A stretch of DNA of 56,423 bases from 2-02-FULL-66-14 sp037443705. GTDB taxonomy: Bacteria; Pseudomonadota; Gammaproteobacteria; Burkholderiales; SG8-39. Position 1 is the stretch's first letter. The number at the start of each line of letters is the position of its first letter. Below, piece by piece: positions 25,726 to 33,949 of this stretch. The notes under the pieces were generated by a model, which was given only the letters and a program-made list of their open reading frames with translations, was not told the origin of the DNA and searched no databases. The stretch lies in the NCBI GenBank assembly GCA_037443705.1, contig JBBINV010000016.1:1-56423 (forward strand), given 5' to 3'. The position numbers and the translations under genes were made by a program.

Positions 25726-26787
25726 CTAATCGCGGCCGCGGCGCGCCGCGAGGACCATCATGAAGCCGAGCGCGGCGAACGGCCACGCCGCCGACACCAG
25801 GCGCGTGAGGCCGTTGAAGTTGAGGAAATGCCCCTGCTGCCAGACCTTGAGCGTCGCCGCGGTATAGGGGTTCGGCGGCGCGAGGTTGACGAGCACGGTC
25901 GCCGCCATCAGCAGCACCGCCGCGATTGCGAGGCGCGCCGCGCGCGGGAGCCGCACCGCGACGAGCATCACGGCAACACCGATCGCGAGCCCCGCTTGCG
26001 CGCCGGGGGTGAGCCACGCGAGCGCGTGCTCGCGAAGCAGGATCGCGAAGGCGAGCGCCTTGACCGCGAGCGCCGCGACGAGAAAGACAAGGAGCATCCG
26101 TCCGAGCGGCGCAGCGGGCGTGGTCACCATCGAGGCGAGCAGCGTCACCGCTACCAGGTTCGCCGCCGCGGTAAACGCCTCCACCGCCACGAAGGTCGCG
26201 GCGTCGTGCGCCGCTCCGGGAGCGCCGGAAAACAGGTCGCGCAGGTCCCCGGTGCCGAACAGGAGCGTCGCGGGGTTCAACTGCGCGAAAAGCCACAGCC
26301 CCATGAGCGTGAGGCAGAGGTCGGCTTCCGCGCCGCGTACGAAGCCTTCGGCGCGAAGGCGCCGCAGCGGCCCCTGCCCGAGCAGCGCCGGCGCCGCGAC
26401 GGTTCCCGCCGCGCCGCCGAGAAGCGCACCCGCGGCATTGGCGAGAATGTCGACGTTAGAGGAGATGCGCGCCGGCAGATACCCCTGCGCGGCCTCGAGC
26501 GCCGCCGAGAGCGCCGCCCCGGTGAGCGTGGCCGACGCGACCGCGAGGCCGCCGCGCAGCCGCGGATAGAACGCGAGCGCGTACAGCAGCCCGTAGGGCA
26601 GATAGCCGAGCAGGTTCGCGCCGAGGTCGAACGCCGTGACCCAGCGCGGCCAGGGCGCCGCGAGGAACGCGAACGCGCCGCCGCCGGGATCGCGCCACCC
26701 GGCGAGCGGGTAGAGCGAGGCATAGACGACGAGCAGGACGTAGGCGACGAGCAGGAACCGGGCGAGCGGGGACTGCGGCGCGCTCAA
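25726..26787 (-). CDS. VanZ-like multi-pass membrane protein
   Basis: A 353-residue protein. The first 130 or so residues form a VanZ-like domain (LVVYASLYPLAGWRDPGGG, FDLGANLLGYLPYGLLYALA, ALEAAQGYLPARISSNVDIL, NAAGALLGG). The rest is another set of hydrophobic helices ending ARRGRD, giving roughly ten helices in all. VanZ domains were named for a teicoplanin-resistance accessory gene, but most homologues, including this longer form, have no known role. The start is a TTG at 26787, overlapping the symporter stop (TTGA). Confidence 0.82.
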   Translation of the reverse strand: MSAPQSPLARFLLVAYVLLVVYASLYPLAGWRDPGGGAFAFLAAPWPRWVTAFDLGANLLGYLPYGLLYALAFYPRLRGGLAVASATLTGAALSAALEAAQGYLPARISSNVDILANAAGALLGGAAGTVAAPALLGQGPLRRLRAEGFVRGAEADLCLTLMGLWLFAQLNPATLLFGTGDLRDLFSGAPGAAHDAATFVAVEAFTAAANLVAVTLLASMVTTPAAPLGRMLLVFLVAALAVKALAFAILLREHALAWLTPGAQAGLAIGVAVMLVAVRLPRAARLAIAAVLLMAATVLVNLAPPNPYTAATLKVWQQGHFLNFNGLTRLVSAAWPFAALGFMMVLAARRGRD

Positions 26788-28205
26788 GCGGCCTTCGGTC
26801 GCGCGCGCGGCACGAGCACGCCCATCACCATGCCGAAGACGGAAGCGGCGAGACCGACGAGCTGCGGCGGCACGGTGGCCTCGGGGGCGGCGAGCTCGGC
26901 CACCGTCCAGGCGAGCAGCCCGAACACGACCGAGAGTACCGCGCCGGGCACGTTGGCGCGCCGCCAGAAGATCCCGGCGGCGAGCGGGACGAAGCAGGAC
27001 ACGAGCGTCACCTTGTAGGCGTTCTGCACCATCTCGTACATGGTGCTCTTCGAGTTCAGCGCGAACAGGAGCGCCGCGAGCGTGAACGCGACCAGCACCA
27101 CGCGAAGCAGCAGCAGGAACTGCCGGTCGCCCATGCGCGCGGCGAACGGCCGGATCACGTTCTCGGTGAACAGCGCCGTGGGCGCGAGCAGCGCGCCTGA
27201 CGCGGTCGAAAGGATCGCCGACAGCAGCGCCCCGAAGAAGAGCACCTGCGCCCACAGCGGCGTTCGCTCGAGAATGAGGTTCGGGAGGATGCGCTGGATC
27301 TCGCGTGCGTCCTCGTCCGCGAAGAGCTTCGCAAATCCGGGATCGACCACGAGCGCCGCGTAGGCGATGAAGATCGGAACGAACGCGAACATGAAGTAGA
27401 CTCCGCCTCCTACGAGGCACCCGCGCACCGCGGTCGTCTCGTCGCGCGCGGAGGTGACGCGCTGGAACACGTCCTGCTGCGGGATCGAGCCGATCGCGAG
27501 CGTCATCCACGCGGCGATGAAGGCAAGCCACTTCCTGAGATCCGGTTCCGGAAAGAAATCGAACTTCCCCGCCTCGGACGCTGCCGAGATCACCTTTCCG
27601 GCGCCACCCGCCATGTCGCCCACGAGCCAAGCGACCGCGAGCAGCCCCGCGAGGATCACCACCGACTGGAAGAGGTCGGTGAGCGCGACCGACCACATCC
27701 CCCCCCAGATCGTGTAGCCGAGCACGATCGCCGCGCCGATCACGATGCCCGCCGTGAGCGACACCGCGCCCCCCGAGAGCACCGAGATCACCAGACCGAG
27801 CGCGGTCATCTGCGCCGAGGTCCAGCCGAGGTACGAGGCCGTGATCGCGACGCTCGTGGCCACCTCCACGGTCTTGGAATAGCGCTTGCGGTAGAAGTCG
27901 CCGATCGTCAGCAGGTCCATGCGGTAGAAGGTGCGCGCGAAAAAGAGCGCGACGAACAGCAGGCAGAACGACGATCCGAACGGATCCGCTACGACCCCTC
28001 CCAGGCCGTCCTTGGCGAAGGTCGCCGACACCGAAAGCACCGTCTCGGCGCCGAACCAGGTCGCGAACACCGTCGCCGCGCTCATGTAGAGCGGCAGGCT
28101 CCTTCCGGCCAACACGTAGTCCTTCGAGTCGCGCACGCGCCGCGCCGCCCACAGCCCGATCGCGACCGTGACCGCGAAGTAAAGGATGACGAAGGTGACG
28201 AGCAC
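26784..28205 (-). CDS. Sodium/solute symporter (SSS family)
   Basis: A 473-residue permease with about 13 helices. Features are ARRVRDSKDYVLAGRSLPLY, TWFGAETVLSVSATF, IWGGMWSVALTDLFQSVVIL (the SSS signature), IPQQDVFQRVTSARDE, FFGALLSAILSTASGALLAP and LVSCFVPLAAGIFWRRAN. Substrates in the family range from proline and pantothenate to carboxylates and cannot be chosen here. The start is best placed at the GTG at 28205, 8 bases after the ubiB stop and ahead of the first helix. The stop overlaps the VanZ-like gene. Confidence 0.88.
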   Translation of the reverse strand: MLVTFVILYFAVTVAIGLWAARRVRDSKDYVLAGRSLPLYMSAATVFATWFGAETVLSVSATFAKDGLGGVVADPFGSSFCLLFVALFFARTFYRMDLLTIGDFYRKRYSKTVEVATSVAITASYLGWTSAQMTALGLVISVLSGGAVSLTAGIVIGAAIVLGYTIWGGMWSVALTDLFQSVVILAGLLAVAWLVGDMAGGAGKVISAASEAGKFDFFPEPDLRKWLAFIAAWMTLAIGSIPQQDVFQRVTSARDETTAVRGCLVGGGVYFMFAFVPIFIAYAALVVDPGFAKLFADEDAREIQRILPNLILERTPLWAQVLFFGALLSAILSTASGALLAPTALFTENVIRPFAARMGDRQFLLLLRVVLVAFTLAALLFALNSKSTMYEMVQNAYKVTLVSCFVPLAAGIFWRRANVPGAVLSVVFGLLAWTVAELAAPEATVPPQLVGLAASVFGMVMGVLVPRARPKAA

Positions 28206-28213
28206 GGAAACGG

Positions 28214-29734
28214 CTAGGAGAAGCGGGAAATAATCATCACGATCAACCCTACCGCAAGCAGACCCAGGATCGCGCCAAGAAGGAAGTTCCGTCGCGCATC
28301 CTGGCGCGCCAGGCCCTCGAGCGCCTGCTGGAGCGCCGCGAGGCGGTCCTCGGCGAGCAGCCGGTGCGCGAGGCGCGGGAGCTGCGGCAGGGTCTGCGCC
28401 CAGAAGGGCGCTTCGTGGCGCAGCGTCCGGACGAGCCCGCGCCAGCCGACCTGCTCGGAAAGCCAGCGCTCGAGGAACGGCTTCGCGGTCTGCCACAGGT
28501 CGAGCTCGGGATCGAGCTCGCGCCCCAGGCCTTCGATGTTGAGCAGCGTCTTCTGCAGCATCACGAGCTGCGGCTGGATCTCCACGTTGAAGCGGCGCGA
28601 GGTCTGGAACAGGCGCAGGAGCAGCTTGCCGAAGTAGATCTCCTTCAGCGGCCGCGCGAAGATCGGCTCGCACACGGCGCGGATCGCCGATTCGAAGGCA
28701 TCGATCCGCGTTTGCGCCGGCACCCAGCCCGCGTCGAGGTGCGCCTGCGCCACGCGCCGGTAATCACGGTTGAAGAACGCGACGAAGTTCTGCGCCAGAT
28801 AGTTCTTGTCGACGTCGGTGAGCGTGCCCATGATGCCGAAATCGAGCGCGATGTAGCGGCCGCGAGTCTCGCCCTCGGTGGACACGAAGATGTTGCCCGG
28901 GTGCATGTCGGCGTGGAAGAACCCGTCGCGGAAGACCTGGGTGAAGAAGATCTCCACGCCGGCGCGCGCGAGCTGCGGGATGTCGATCCCCTTCTCCCGG
29001 AGCGCGGCGACCTGCGAGATCGGCGTGCCGCGCATGCGCTCCATCACCATCACGCGCTGCGAGCAGTATTCCCAGTGGACCCTGGGCACGACGAGGAGCT
29101 TCGAGCCCTCGAAGTTGCGCCCGAGCTGCGAGGCGTTCGCCGCCTCGCGCATCAGGTCGATCTCCTCCTCGAGATGGTGCGCGAACTCGGCGACCACCTC
29201 GCGGGGCTTCAGGCGCCGCGCCTCCGGCCACAGGCGCTCGAGCAGCGCCGCGCCCGTCTCCAGAAGCTCCACGTCGCGCCGGATCGCGCCCTCGACCCCC
29301 GGCCGCAGGACCTTCACCGCGACCTCGGTGCCGTCCGCGAGGCGCGCGAGGTGCACCTGCGCGACCGAGGCGCTCGCTTCGGGGTTTCTGTCAAACGAAC
29401 GAAATACGTCGGTGAGCGCGCATCCGAGCGAACGCTCGACCTCGCCGACCGCGATTTCCGGGTCGAACGGCGGCACCTGGTCCTGGAGCCTGGCGAGCTC
29501 GTCGGCAAGGTCCTGTGGCAGCAGGTCGCGCCGCGTGGAAAGCACCTGCCCGAACTTTACGAAGATCGGCCCCAGGGTCTCGAGCGCCTCGCGCAGCCGA
29601 ACCGCGCGGTGCTCGCCCTTGTGCCCGGACACCCATCCGAGCAGCCGGCTCTCGGCGAGCGGCGGAACGAACTCGTGCAGCCCGAAGCGAAGCCCGGTCG
29701 TGGCAACGCGCGCGAGGCGGGCGAAGGCGCGCAC
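28214..29734 (-). CDS. ubiB: Ubiquinone biosynthesis kinase-like protein UbiB
   Basis: Atypical ADCK/ABC1-type ATPase needed for ubiquinone synthesis, 506 residues. The KxGQ motif is FVKFGQVLSTR and the Ala-rich loop is ASASVAQVHLARL. The catalytic Lys is in VAVKVLRPG, and the HxD-equivalent region reads FFHADMHPGNIFV with the DFG-like ALDFGIMG. Two C-terminal membrane helices (LLGAILGLLAVGLIVMIIS) anchor it. The start is a GTG at 29734, 4 bases after ubiJ, in the usual ubiE/ubiJ/ubiB neighbourhood. Confidence 0.95.
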   Translation of the reverse strand: MRAFARLARVATTGLRFGLHEFVPPLAESRLLGWVSGHKGEHRAVRLREALETLGPIFVKFGQVLSTRRDLLPQDLADELARLQDQVPPFDPEIAVGEVERSLGCALTDVFRSFDRNPEASASVAQVHLARLADGTEVAVKVLRPGVEGAIRRDVELLETGAALLERLWPEARRLKPREVVAEFAHHLEEEIDLMREAANASQLGRNFEGSKLLVVPRVHWEYCSQRVMVMERMRGTPISQVAALREKGIDIPQLARAGVEIFFTQVFRDGFFHADMHPGNIFVSTEGETRGRYIALDFGIMGTLTDVDKNYLAQNFVAFFNRDYRRVAQAHLDAGWVPAQTRIDAFESAIRAVCEPIFARPLKEIYFGKLLLRLFQTSRRFNVEIQPQLVMLQKTLLNIEGLGRELDPELDLWQTAKPFLERWLSEQVGWRGLVRTLRHEAPFWAQTLPQLPRLAHRLLAEDRLAALQQALEGLARQDARRNFLLGAILGLLAVGLIVMIISRFS

Positions 29735-29738
29735 GCCC

Positions 29739-30326
29739 TTACGCCCGGTTTTCGAGAAGAGACAAGCGCTGCTCGAGCCGCTCGAGCGCGTCGCGCAGGC
29801 GCGCCGTGCGCCGCCCGAGCTCGTCGGACTCGGCGCGCGGCACGAGGACCCGCCCTTCCTCGCCGGCGTATTCCATCAATCCTTCGAGCGCCCGCCGCGC
29901 GGCTTCCAGCTGCCAGGCAGCGAGCGTGCGCGCGCCGCTCGCGATCCGGCGTGCGGCGGTGTCTCCCACCACGCGCGAGAGGTCTTCCTCCACGTCCCAT
30001 CTCAAGTGGCGTACGAGGAACAGGATTGCGTCGGCAAGCTTCTCGTTCCCCTCTACGCGCACCGCGCGCATCAGGTTCTCCTGTCCCTTGAGCAGCGCCG
30101 GAAGCGCCGCCGGCATGAGCGTCAGGGTGAGAATCGGGGTGGCGCCTTCGGAGGCGGGCAAGAGGGTCCCGCCGTCCGATACGGCCAGACGCAGCGCCGG
30201 CAACGGCGACGGCGCCTGCAGCTGTACGACCGCCCCGGCAAAAGGCACAAGCCGCTCGCGCGCCCACGGCTCGGACCGGAGCAGGTAGTTGAGCGCGGCG
30301 GCGAAGGGAGATTCGAGCGCGATCAG
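29739..30326 (-). CDS. ubiJ: Ubiquinone biosynthesis accessory factor UbiJ (SCP2 domain)
   Basis: A lipid-binding SCP2-domain protein of the Ubi metabolon, about 195 residues. The N-terminal helix PFAAALNYLLRSEPWARERL, an SCP2 core with ILTLTLMPAALPALLKGQEN and VEGNEKLADAILFLVRHLRW, and a C-terminal coiled coil (DALERLEQRLSLLENR) match the family. No ATG, GTG or TTG precedes the conserved helix. The likeliest start is a CTG at 30326 whose TG overlaps the Tim44-gene stop (CTGA). It is followed by ubiB after 4 bases. Confidence 0.85.
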   Translation of the reverse strand: MIALESPFAAALNYLLRSEPWARERLVPFAGAVVQLQAPSPLPALRLAVSDGGTLLPASEGATPILTLTLMPAALPALLKGQENLMRAVRVEGNEKLADAILFLVRHLRWDVEEDLSRVVGDTAARRIASGARTLAAWQLEAARRALEGLMEYAGEEGRVLVPRAESDELGRRTARLRDALERLEQRLSLLENRA

Positions 30327-31195
30327 TGCATCTGCTGGATGCCGGCCAGCAGCCAGCCGCTGGAGCCGTCGACGGGCTTCGCGAGATTCCAGATCTCCTC
30401 GAACCCCTCGGGGGCCGCGCCCGGCGTCTCGCGGATCACTCCGGAGAACCGAACCGCCGCCCAGTGCCGGTCGCCCTCGGTCAGGACTTCCAGCAGGTCG
30501 GCGTTGAGCGAAACGACGTCGGTCTGCTGGCTCGCGCCGCCGCGCCCGGCTACGTCGCGCCGCAGCTCCTCGAACAGCTCCGGCGTGGTGAACTCGCGCA
30601 GCTCGTCCAGGTTGCCCGCGTCGTTCGCCATCTGCAGCTTCATGAAGTTGAGCTTCGCCGCGCGCAGGAACCCGCTCGTGTCGAACCCCGCGGGGATGCT
30701 CGCCGCAAGGGGCGAGACCCCGCCGCGCGGCGCCTCGAACCCGCTCGCCTGCGATGGCGGCGGCGCCGCGACGGTCTCGCTTCCCATGGCGGCGTATTGG
30801 AGGGACGCCTGGCCAGCGGTGCGCCTGCCGGCGAGCATCCGGACGAGGAGCACGACCCCGAACGCGAGCGCCGCGATCGCGAGCCAGGAAAGCAGCATCG
30901 CGCCCAGGCCGCTCGAGCCGATCAGCGCGCCGAGCAGCCCGCCGAGCGCGAGGCCGCCGAGCAACGGCGCCCAGCGCGCAAGCCCGCTCGCGGGCTTGGG
31001 TTGCGGGGCGGTGGTGCTCGCCGCCCCTTGCGTTTGCTGCGCGGGGCGCGCCGGGGCGCTTGCCGGCGGCGCACTCGTGATGCTGCGTTGGGTGCCGAGC
31101 GACCTGGCACCGCCCAGGCGCCTGGCGTCCGCGTCGGTCGCGACGAGCGCCGCGGCGGCAATCGCGACGGCAAGTCCAAGGAAAAGTCGTTTCAT
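30323..31195 (-). CDS. Tim44-domain membrane protein
   Basis: A 290-residue protein. There is a signal-like first helix (RLFLGLAVAIAAAALVAT), a Pro/Ala/Gln-rich linker, two hydrophobic helices (WAPLLGGLALGGLLGALIGS and LLSWLAIAALAFGVVLLVR), and a C-terminal Tim44-like domain from about residue 160 (FLRAAKLNFMKLQMANDAGN, then LREFTTPELFEELRRDVA). Proteobacterial Tim44-domain proteins are envelope-associated and uncharacterised. It sits between ubiE and ubiJ, where ubiJ normally follows ubiE directly. Its stop overlaps the proposed ubiJ start. Confidence 0.85.
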   Translation of the reverse strand: MKRLFLGLAVAIAAAALVATDADARRLGGARSLGTQRSITSAPPASAPARPAQQTQGAASTTAPQPKPASGLARWAPLLGGLALGGLLGALIGSSGLGAMLLSWLAIAALAFGVVLLVRMLAGRRTAGQASLQYAAMGSETVAAPPPSQASGFEAPRGGVSPLAASIPAGFDTSGFLRAAKLNFMKLQMANDAGNLDELREFTTPELFEELRRDVAGRGGASQQTDVVSLNADLLEVLTEGDRHWAAVRFSGVIRETPGAAPEGFEEIWNLAKPVDGSSGWLLAGIQQMH

Positions 31196-31224
31196 GCGAT
31201 CCCCCTCTGCACAATGCGGCAATC

Positions 31225-31950
31225 CTACCGCAACTTCCAGCCGCGATGGAGCGCGACGATCCCGGCGGCCAGGTTGAACCATTCGACCCGCTCGAGCCCG
31301 GCGCGTTCGATCATCCCCGCGAGCGCCGCCTGGTCCGGGTGCATCCGGATCGACTCGGCGAGGTAGCGGTAGGCCCCGGCATCGCCCGCCACGCGCTCGC
31401 CGAGCCATGGCAGGACCCGGAACGAGTACAGGTCGTAGGGCTTCGCGAGCGGCTTCCACACCTTCGAGAACTCGAGCACGAGGAGCCGCCCGCCGGGCCT
31501 GAGCACGCGCGCCATCTCGGCGAGCGCCGCGTCCTTGCGCGTCATGTTGCGAAGCCCGAAGGCGACGCTCACGCAGTCGAACGACCGGTCGGGAAACGGC
31601 AGGCGCTCGGCGTCGCACTGCACGACGGGCGCGAGCCATCCTTCGTCGAGCGCGCGGTCGCGGCCGCGCTCGAGCATGCGGCGGTTCACGTCGGTCATCC
31701 AGACCGCGGCGCCGCGGGCGGCGAACGCGCGTGCGAGGTCGCCGCTGCCGGAGGCCACGTCGAGCACGCGCTCGCCCGCGTGCACCCGTGCCACGCGCAC
31801 CGCGAACGCCTTCCACGCGCGGTGCAGCCCCATCGACATCAGGTCGTTCATGAGGTCGTAGCGCTCGGCCACGCTGTCGAACACCCTCCCCACGCGCGAC
31901 GCCTTTTCGCGCTCGGGAACCGTCTCGTAGCCGAAGTGGGTGTCCTTCAA
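31225..31950 (-). CDS. ubiE: Ubiquinone/menaquinone C-methyltransferase UbiE
   Basis: SAM-dependent C-methyltransferase that methylates the benzoquinol (or naphthoquinol) ring, 241 residues. Signatures are THFGYETVPEREKASRVGRV, RYDLMNDLMSMGLHRAWK, SAM motif I VLDVASGSGDLARAFA, and the family motif SVAFGLRNMTRKDAALAEM followed by LLVLEFSK. The start is a TTG at 31950, at the usual position relative to the first motif. Confidence 0.95.
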   Translation of the reverse strand: MKDTHFGYETVPEREKASRVGRVFDSVAERYDLMNDLMSMGLHRAWKAFAVRVARVHAGERVLDVASGSGDLARAFAARGAAVWMTDVNRRMLERGRDRALDEGWLAPVVQCDAERLPFPDRSFDCVSVAFGLRNMTRKDAALAEMARVLRPGGRLLVLEFSKVWKPLAKPYDLYSFRVLPWLGERVAGDAGAYRYLAESIRMHPDQAALAGMIERAGLERVEWFNLAAGIVALHRGWKLR

Positions 31951-31962
31951 CGAAATGCGCCT

Positions 31963-32319
31963 TCAGTCGCGGCTAGCGTTTGCGGCCTTCAGCCTCTCGA
32001 GGTACTCGGACCAGAGGCGCTCCTGGTTCTCGCCGAGCCAGTAGAGGTAATCCCAGGAATAGATCCCGGTCGAATGGCCGTCGGAGAACACCGGCTGAAC
32101 CGCATAGGAGCCGACCGGCTCGAGCGAGCCGATTTCCACCGAGCGTTTCCCGGTCTGCAGCACCTCCTGCCCCGGGCCGTGGCCGCGTACTTCGGCCGAG
32201 GGCGAGTACACCCGCATCAGCTCGAAGGGCAGGCGGAAGGTCTTGCCGTCGTCGAACGCTATCTCGAGGACGCGGGACTTGCGGTGCAGCGTGATTCCGG
32301 TCGGGGTCGGCGCGCTCAT
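31963..32319 (-). CDS. DUF971 protein (GBBH-like N-terminal domain)
   Basis: A 118-residue single-domain protein: GITLHRKSRVLEIAFDDG, FRLPFELMRVYSPSAEVRGH, then IGSLEPVGSYAVQPVFSDGH and GIYSWDYLYWLGENQE. The domain is shared with the N-terminus of gamma-butyrobetaine hydroxylase and is sometimes fused to Mrp/ApbC-type Fe-S carriers; the stand-alone form is of unknown role. It is commonly beside ubiE in betaproteobacteria. The ATG overlaps the upstream gene's TGA (TGATG). Confidence 0.9.
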   Translation of the reverse strand: MSAPTPTGITLHRKSRVLEIAFDDGKTFRLPFELMRVYSPSAEVRGHGPGQEVLQTGKRSVEIGSLEPVGSYAVQPVFSDGHSTGIYSWDYLYWLGENQERLWSEYLERLKAANASRD

Positions 32320-33932
32320 CAGGGCACGATTTCGTAGGACAGGCGCTCGTAGTCGCTGCCCCGCTCCAGGATCTCGAGGAGCCGCACCTTGACCGGCGCC
32401 TCCACATACACCTCGATCACGCGCTTGGGCTTGAACCAGCCCGAGGGCAGCACCAGGGTCGGCGGCGCGTTCAGCGCCGGCGCGGCGGTGAGCGACAGCG
32501 CCTGTACGTACTTTTCATTCGCGACGTTGATGCCGGTGGGCTTGACCGCGACCGCAGCCGGCAGCCCGGGAAGCAGGCGCACCCCGGCGCGCAGCGCTCC
32601 GGTCTCGGATTGCAGCAACCAGCGCATCTGCCCGAGTACGAAGCCCTTGGCGTCGGCCGGCCGTACCGCGACCAGCTGCCCCTGCGTGTAGCGCTTGCCG
32701 GGCTGGTCGGGTTCGCGGCGCATCTTCAGGCCCTGCGCGCTCTCGTCCTCCAGTCGCCAGTGCTCGATCAGGAAGCCGTGCATCTCGCTGTACTCGTCCT
32801 CGTCGCGCGTGCTGATCCGGCCAAAGGTCGCGAGCTCTTCGCGCTGCTTCTTGGTGAGCTCCTTTGCCTCGCCCGGCGCGCGGAAGGCACGGCCCGAGAC
32901 GTAGTAGTGGATCGCGGGAATCCCGCCGCAGGCCTGCGCGACCTCGCCCACGCGCCGGCGCTCGCCCACGCGCGGCGGCCGCGCCTGGCACCACTGCCGG
33001 TACAGGTACACGAGCAGCTGCTCGCACGAGGGCTGCACGCAGTCCTCGCCCAAGGCGAGCCTGGCGGGCGATTCGCCCTTGCGGAGCAGCCCGACGCGGT
33101 TGCGCAGGCTCTTGGCGAGGCGGCGCGTGTCCAGGTACCGGACCTCGCCACGCGCGGCCTCGGTTCCGCGCTCGGGCGGCGAGTCGCCCCGCAGATCCAC
33201 CGCGAGCGGCGGGACTTCGCCTTCCGGCTCGCCCGCGCGCCCGATCTCGACCTTCTCGGCCCAGCGCTCGAGCAGGAACGCGACGAACGTGAGCTGGCGC
33301 TGGCTGAGCTCGTTCGGATTGGCGAGGCCCATCAGCGCCGCGCGCACGTAGGCGATGCGGGGCGAGGTGTCGTGCACGTCGCGATTGAGGTAGTCCTTGA
33401 CCGGCTCCTCGGCCGCGCCGAGGCTTTCGGCGCGCGCGTACACCTCGTTAAGGGCGCGCCACTCCGCGGCCGGGACCTGGCGGTAGGCGCGATAGTGGTG
33501 GAACATCGACAGGCCCGTGTAGGCGAGCGCGCGCTGCGCGGCGAGCGCGGCCTGGGCGCGCATGCCGCTTTCTGCTCCGGCGGCGGCATCGAGGCACCGC
33601 AGGTACCCGATCCGCATCTCGCGCCAGAGCGCGATCGTGTCCGCGAACGCCGCGTTCTCGGCTTCGGCCATCGGGAGCGCGCGGTTGGTGAAGCGCTTGG
33701 CCTGCTCGATCTGCACGAAATTCACCGCTTCGCGCAGCGCTTCCATCGTGGCGAGGCGCGCAAGCGCTCGCGTGGGATAGCGGTTGAACTCCGCGGCCTG
33801 AGCAAGCAGCTCGTGCTGGGCGGCGGCGACGTTGGCGAGCGGGACGTGCTCGAGCCAGGCCTTGGCCGTCGCCGCGTCGATGAACTCGGGCGTCGCGTCG
33901 GGGGCGAGGCTCGGAAGCTCGAATCCGGTCAC
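32319..33932 (-). CDS. Unrecognised 537-residue conserved-looking protein (possible PilZ-like C-terminal domain)
   Basis: I cannot name this protein. The N-terminal half is alpha-helical and carries ATAKAWLEHVPLANVAAAQ, then RLATMEALREAVNFVQIEQA. The C-terminal part has HWRLEDESAQGLKMRR, YTQGQLVAVRPADAKGFVLG, QMRWLLQSETGALRAGVRLL and ends in a beta-rich region. The pattern W-L-x-S-x-x-G, G-Q-L-V-A-V-R, L-G-x-x-R-W-L, G-V looks PilZ-like, which would suggest cyclic-di-GMP signalling, but the RxxxR/DxSxxG pair is not clearly present. There is no signal peptide. The start is a GTG at 33932, and the stop overlaps the DUF971 start. Confidence 0.7.
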   Translation of the reverse strand: MTGFELPSLAPDATPEFIDAATAKAWLEHVPLANVAAAQHELLAQAAEFNRYPTRALARLATMEALREAVNFVQIEQAKRFTNRALPMAEAENAAFADTIALWREMRIGYLRCLDAAAGAESGMRAQAALAAQRALAYTGLSMFHHYRAYRQVPAAEWRALNEVYARAESLGAAEEPVKDYLNRDVHDTSPRIAYVRAALMGLANPNELSQRQLTFVAFLLERWAEKVEIGRAGEPEGEVPPLAVDLRGDSPPERGTEAARGEVRYLDTRRLAKSLRNRVGLLRKGESPARLALGEDCVQPSCEQLLVYLYRQWCQARPPRVGERRRVGEVAQACGGIPAIHYYVSGRAFRAPGEAKELTKKQREELATFGRISTRDEDEYSEMHGFLIEHWRLEDESAQGLKMRREPDQPGKRYTQGQLVAVRPADAKGFVLGQMRWLLQSETGALRAGVRLLPGLPAAVAVKPTGINVANEKYVQALSLTAAPALNAPPTLVLPSGWFKPKRVIEVYVEAPVKVRLLEILERGSDYERLSYEIVP

Positions 33933-33949
33933 GCGTCCGCCGCCCGGCT

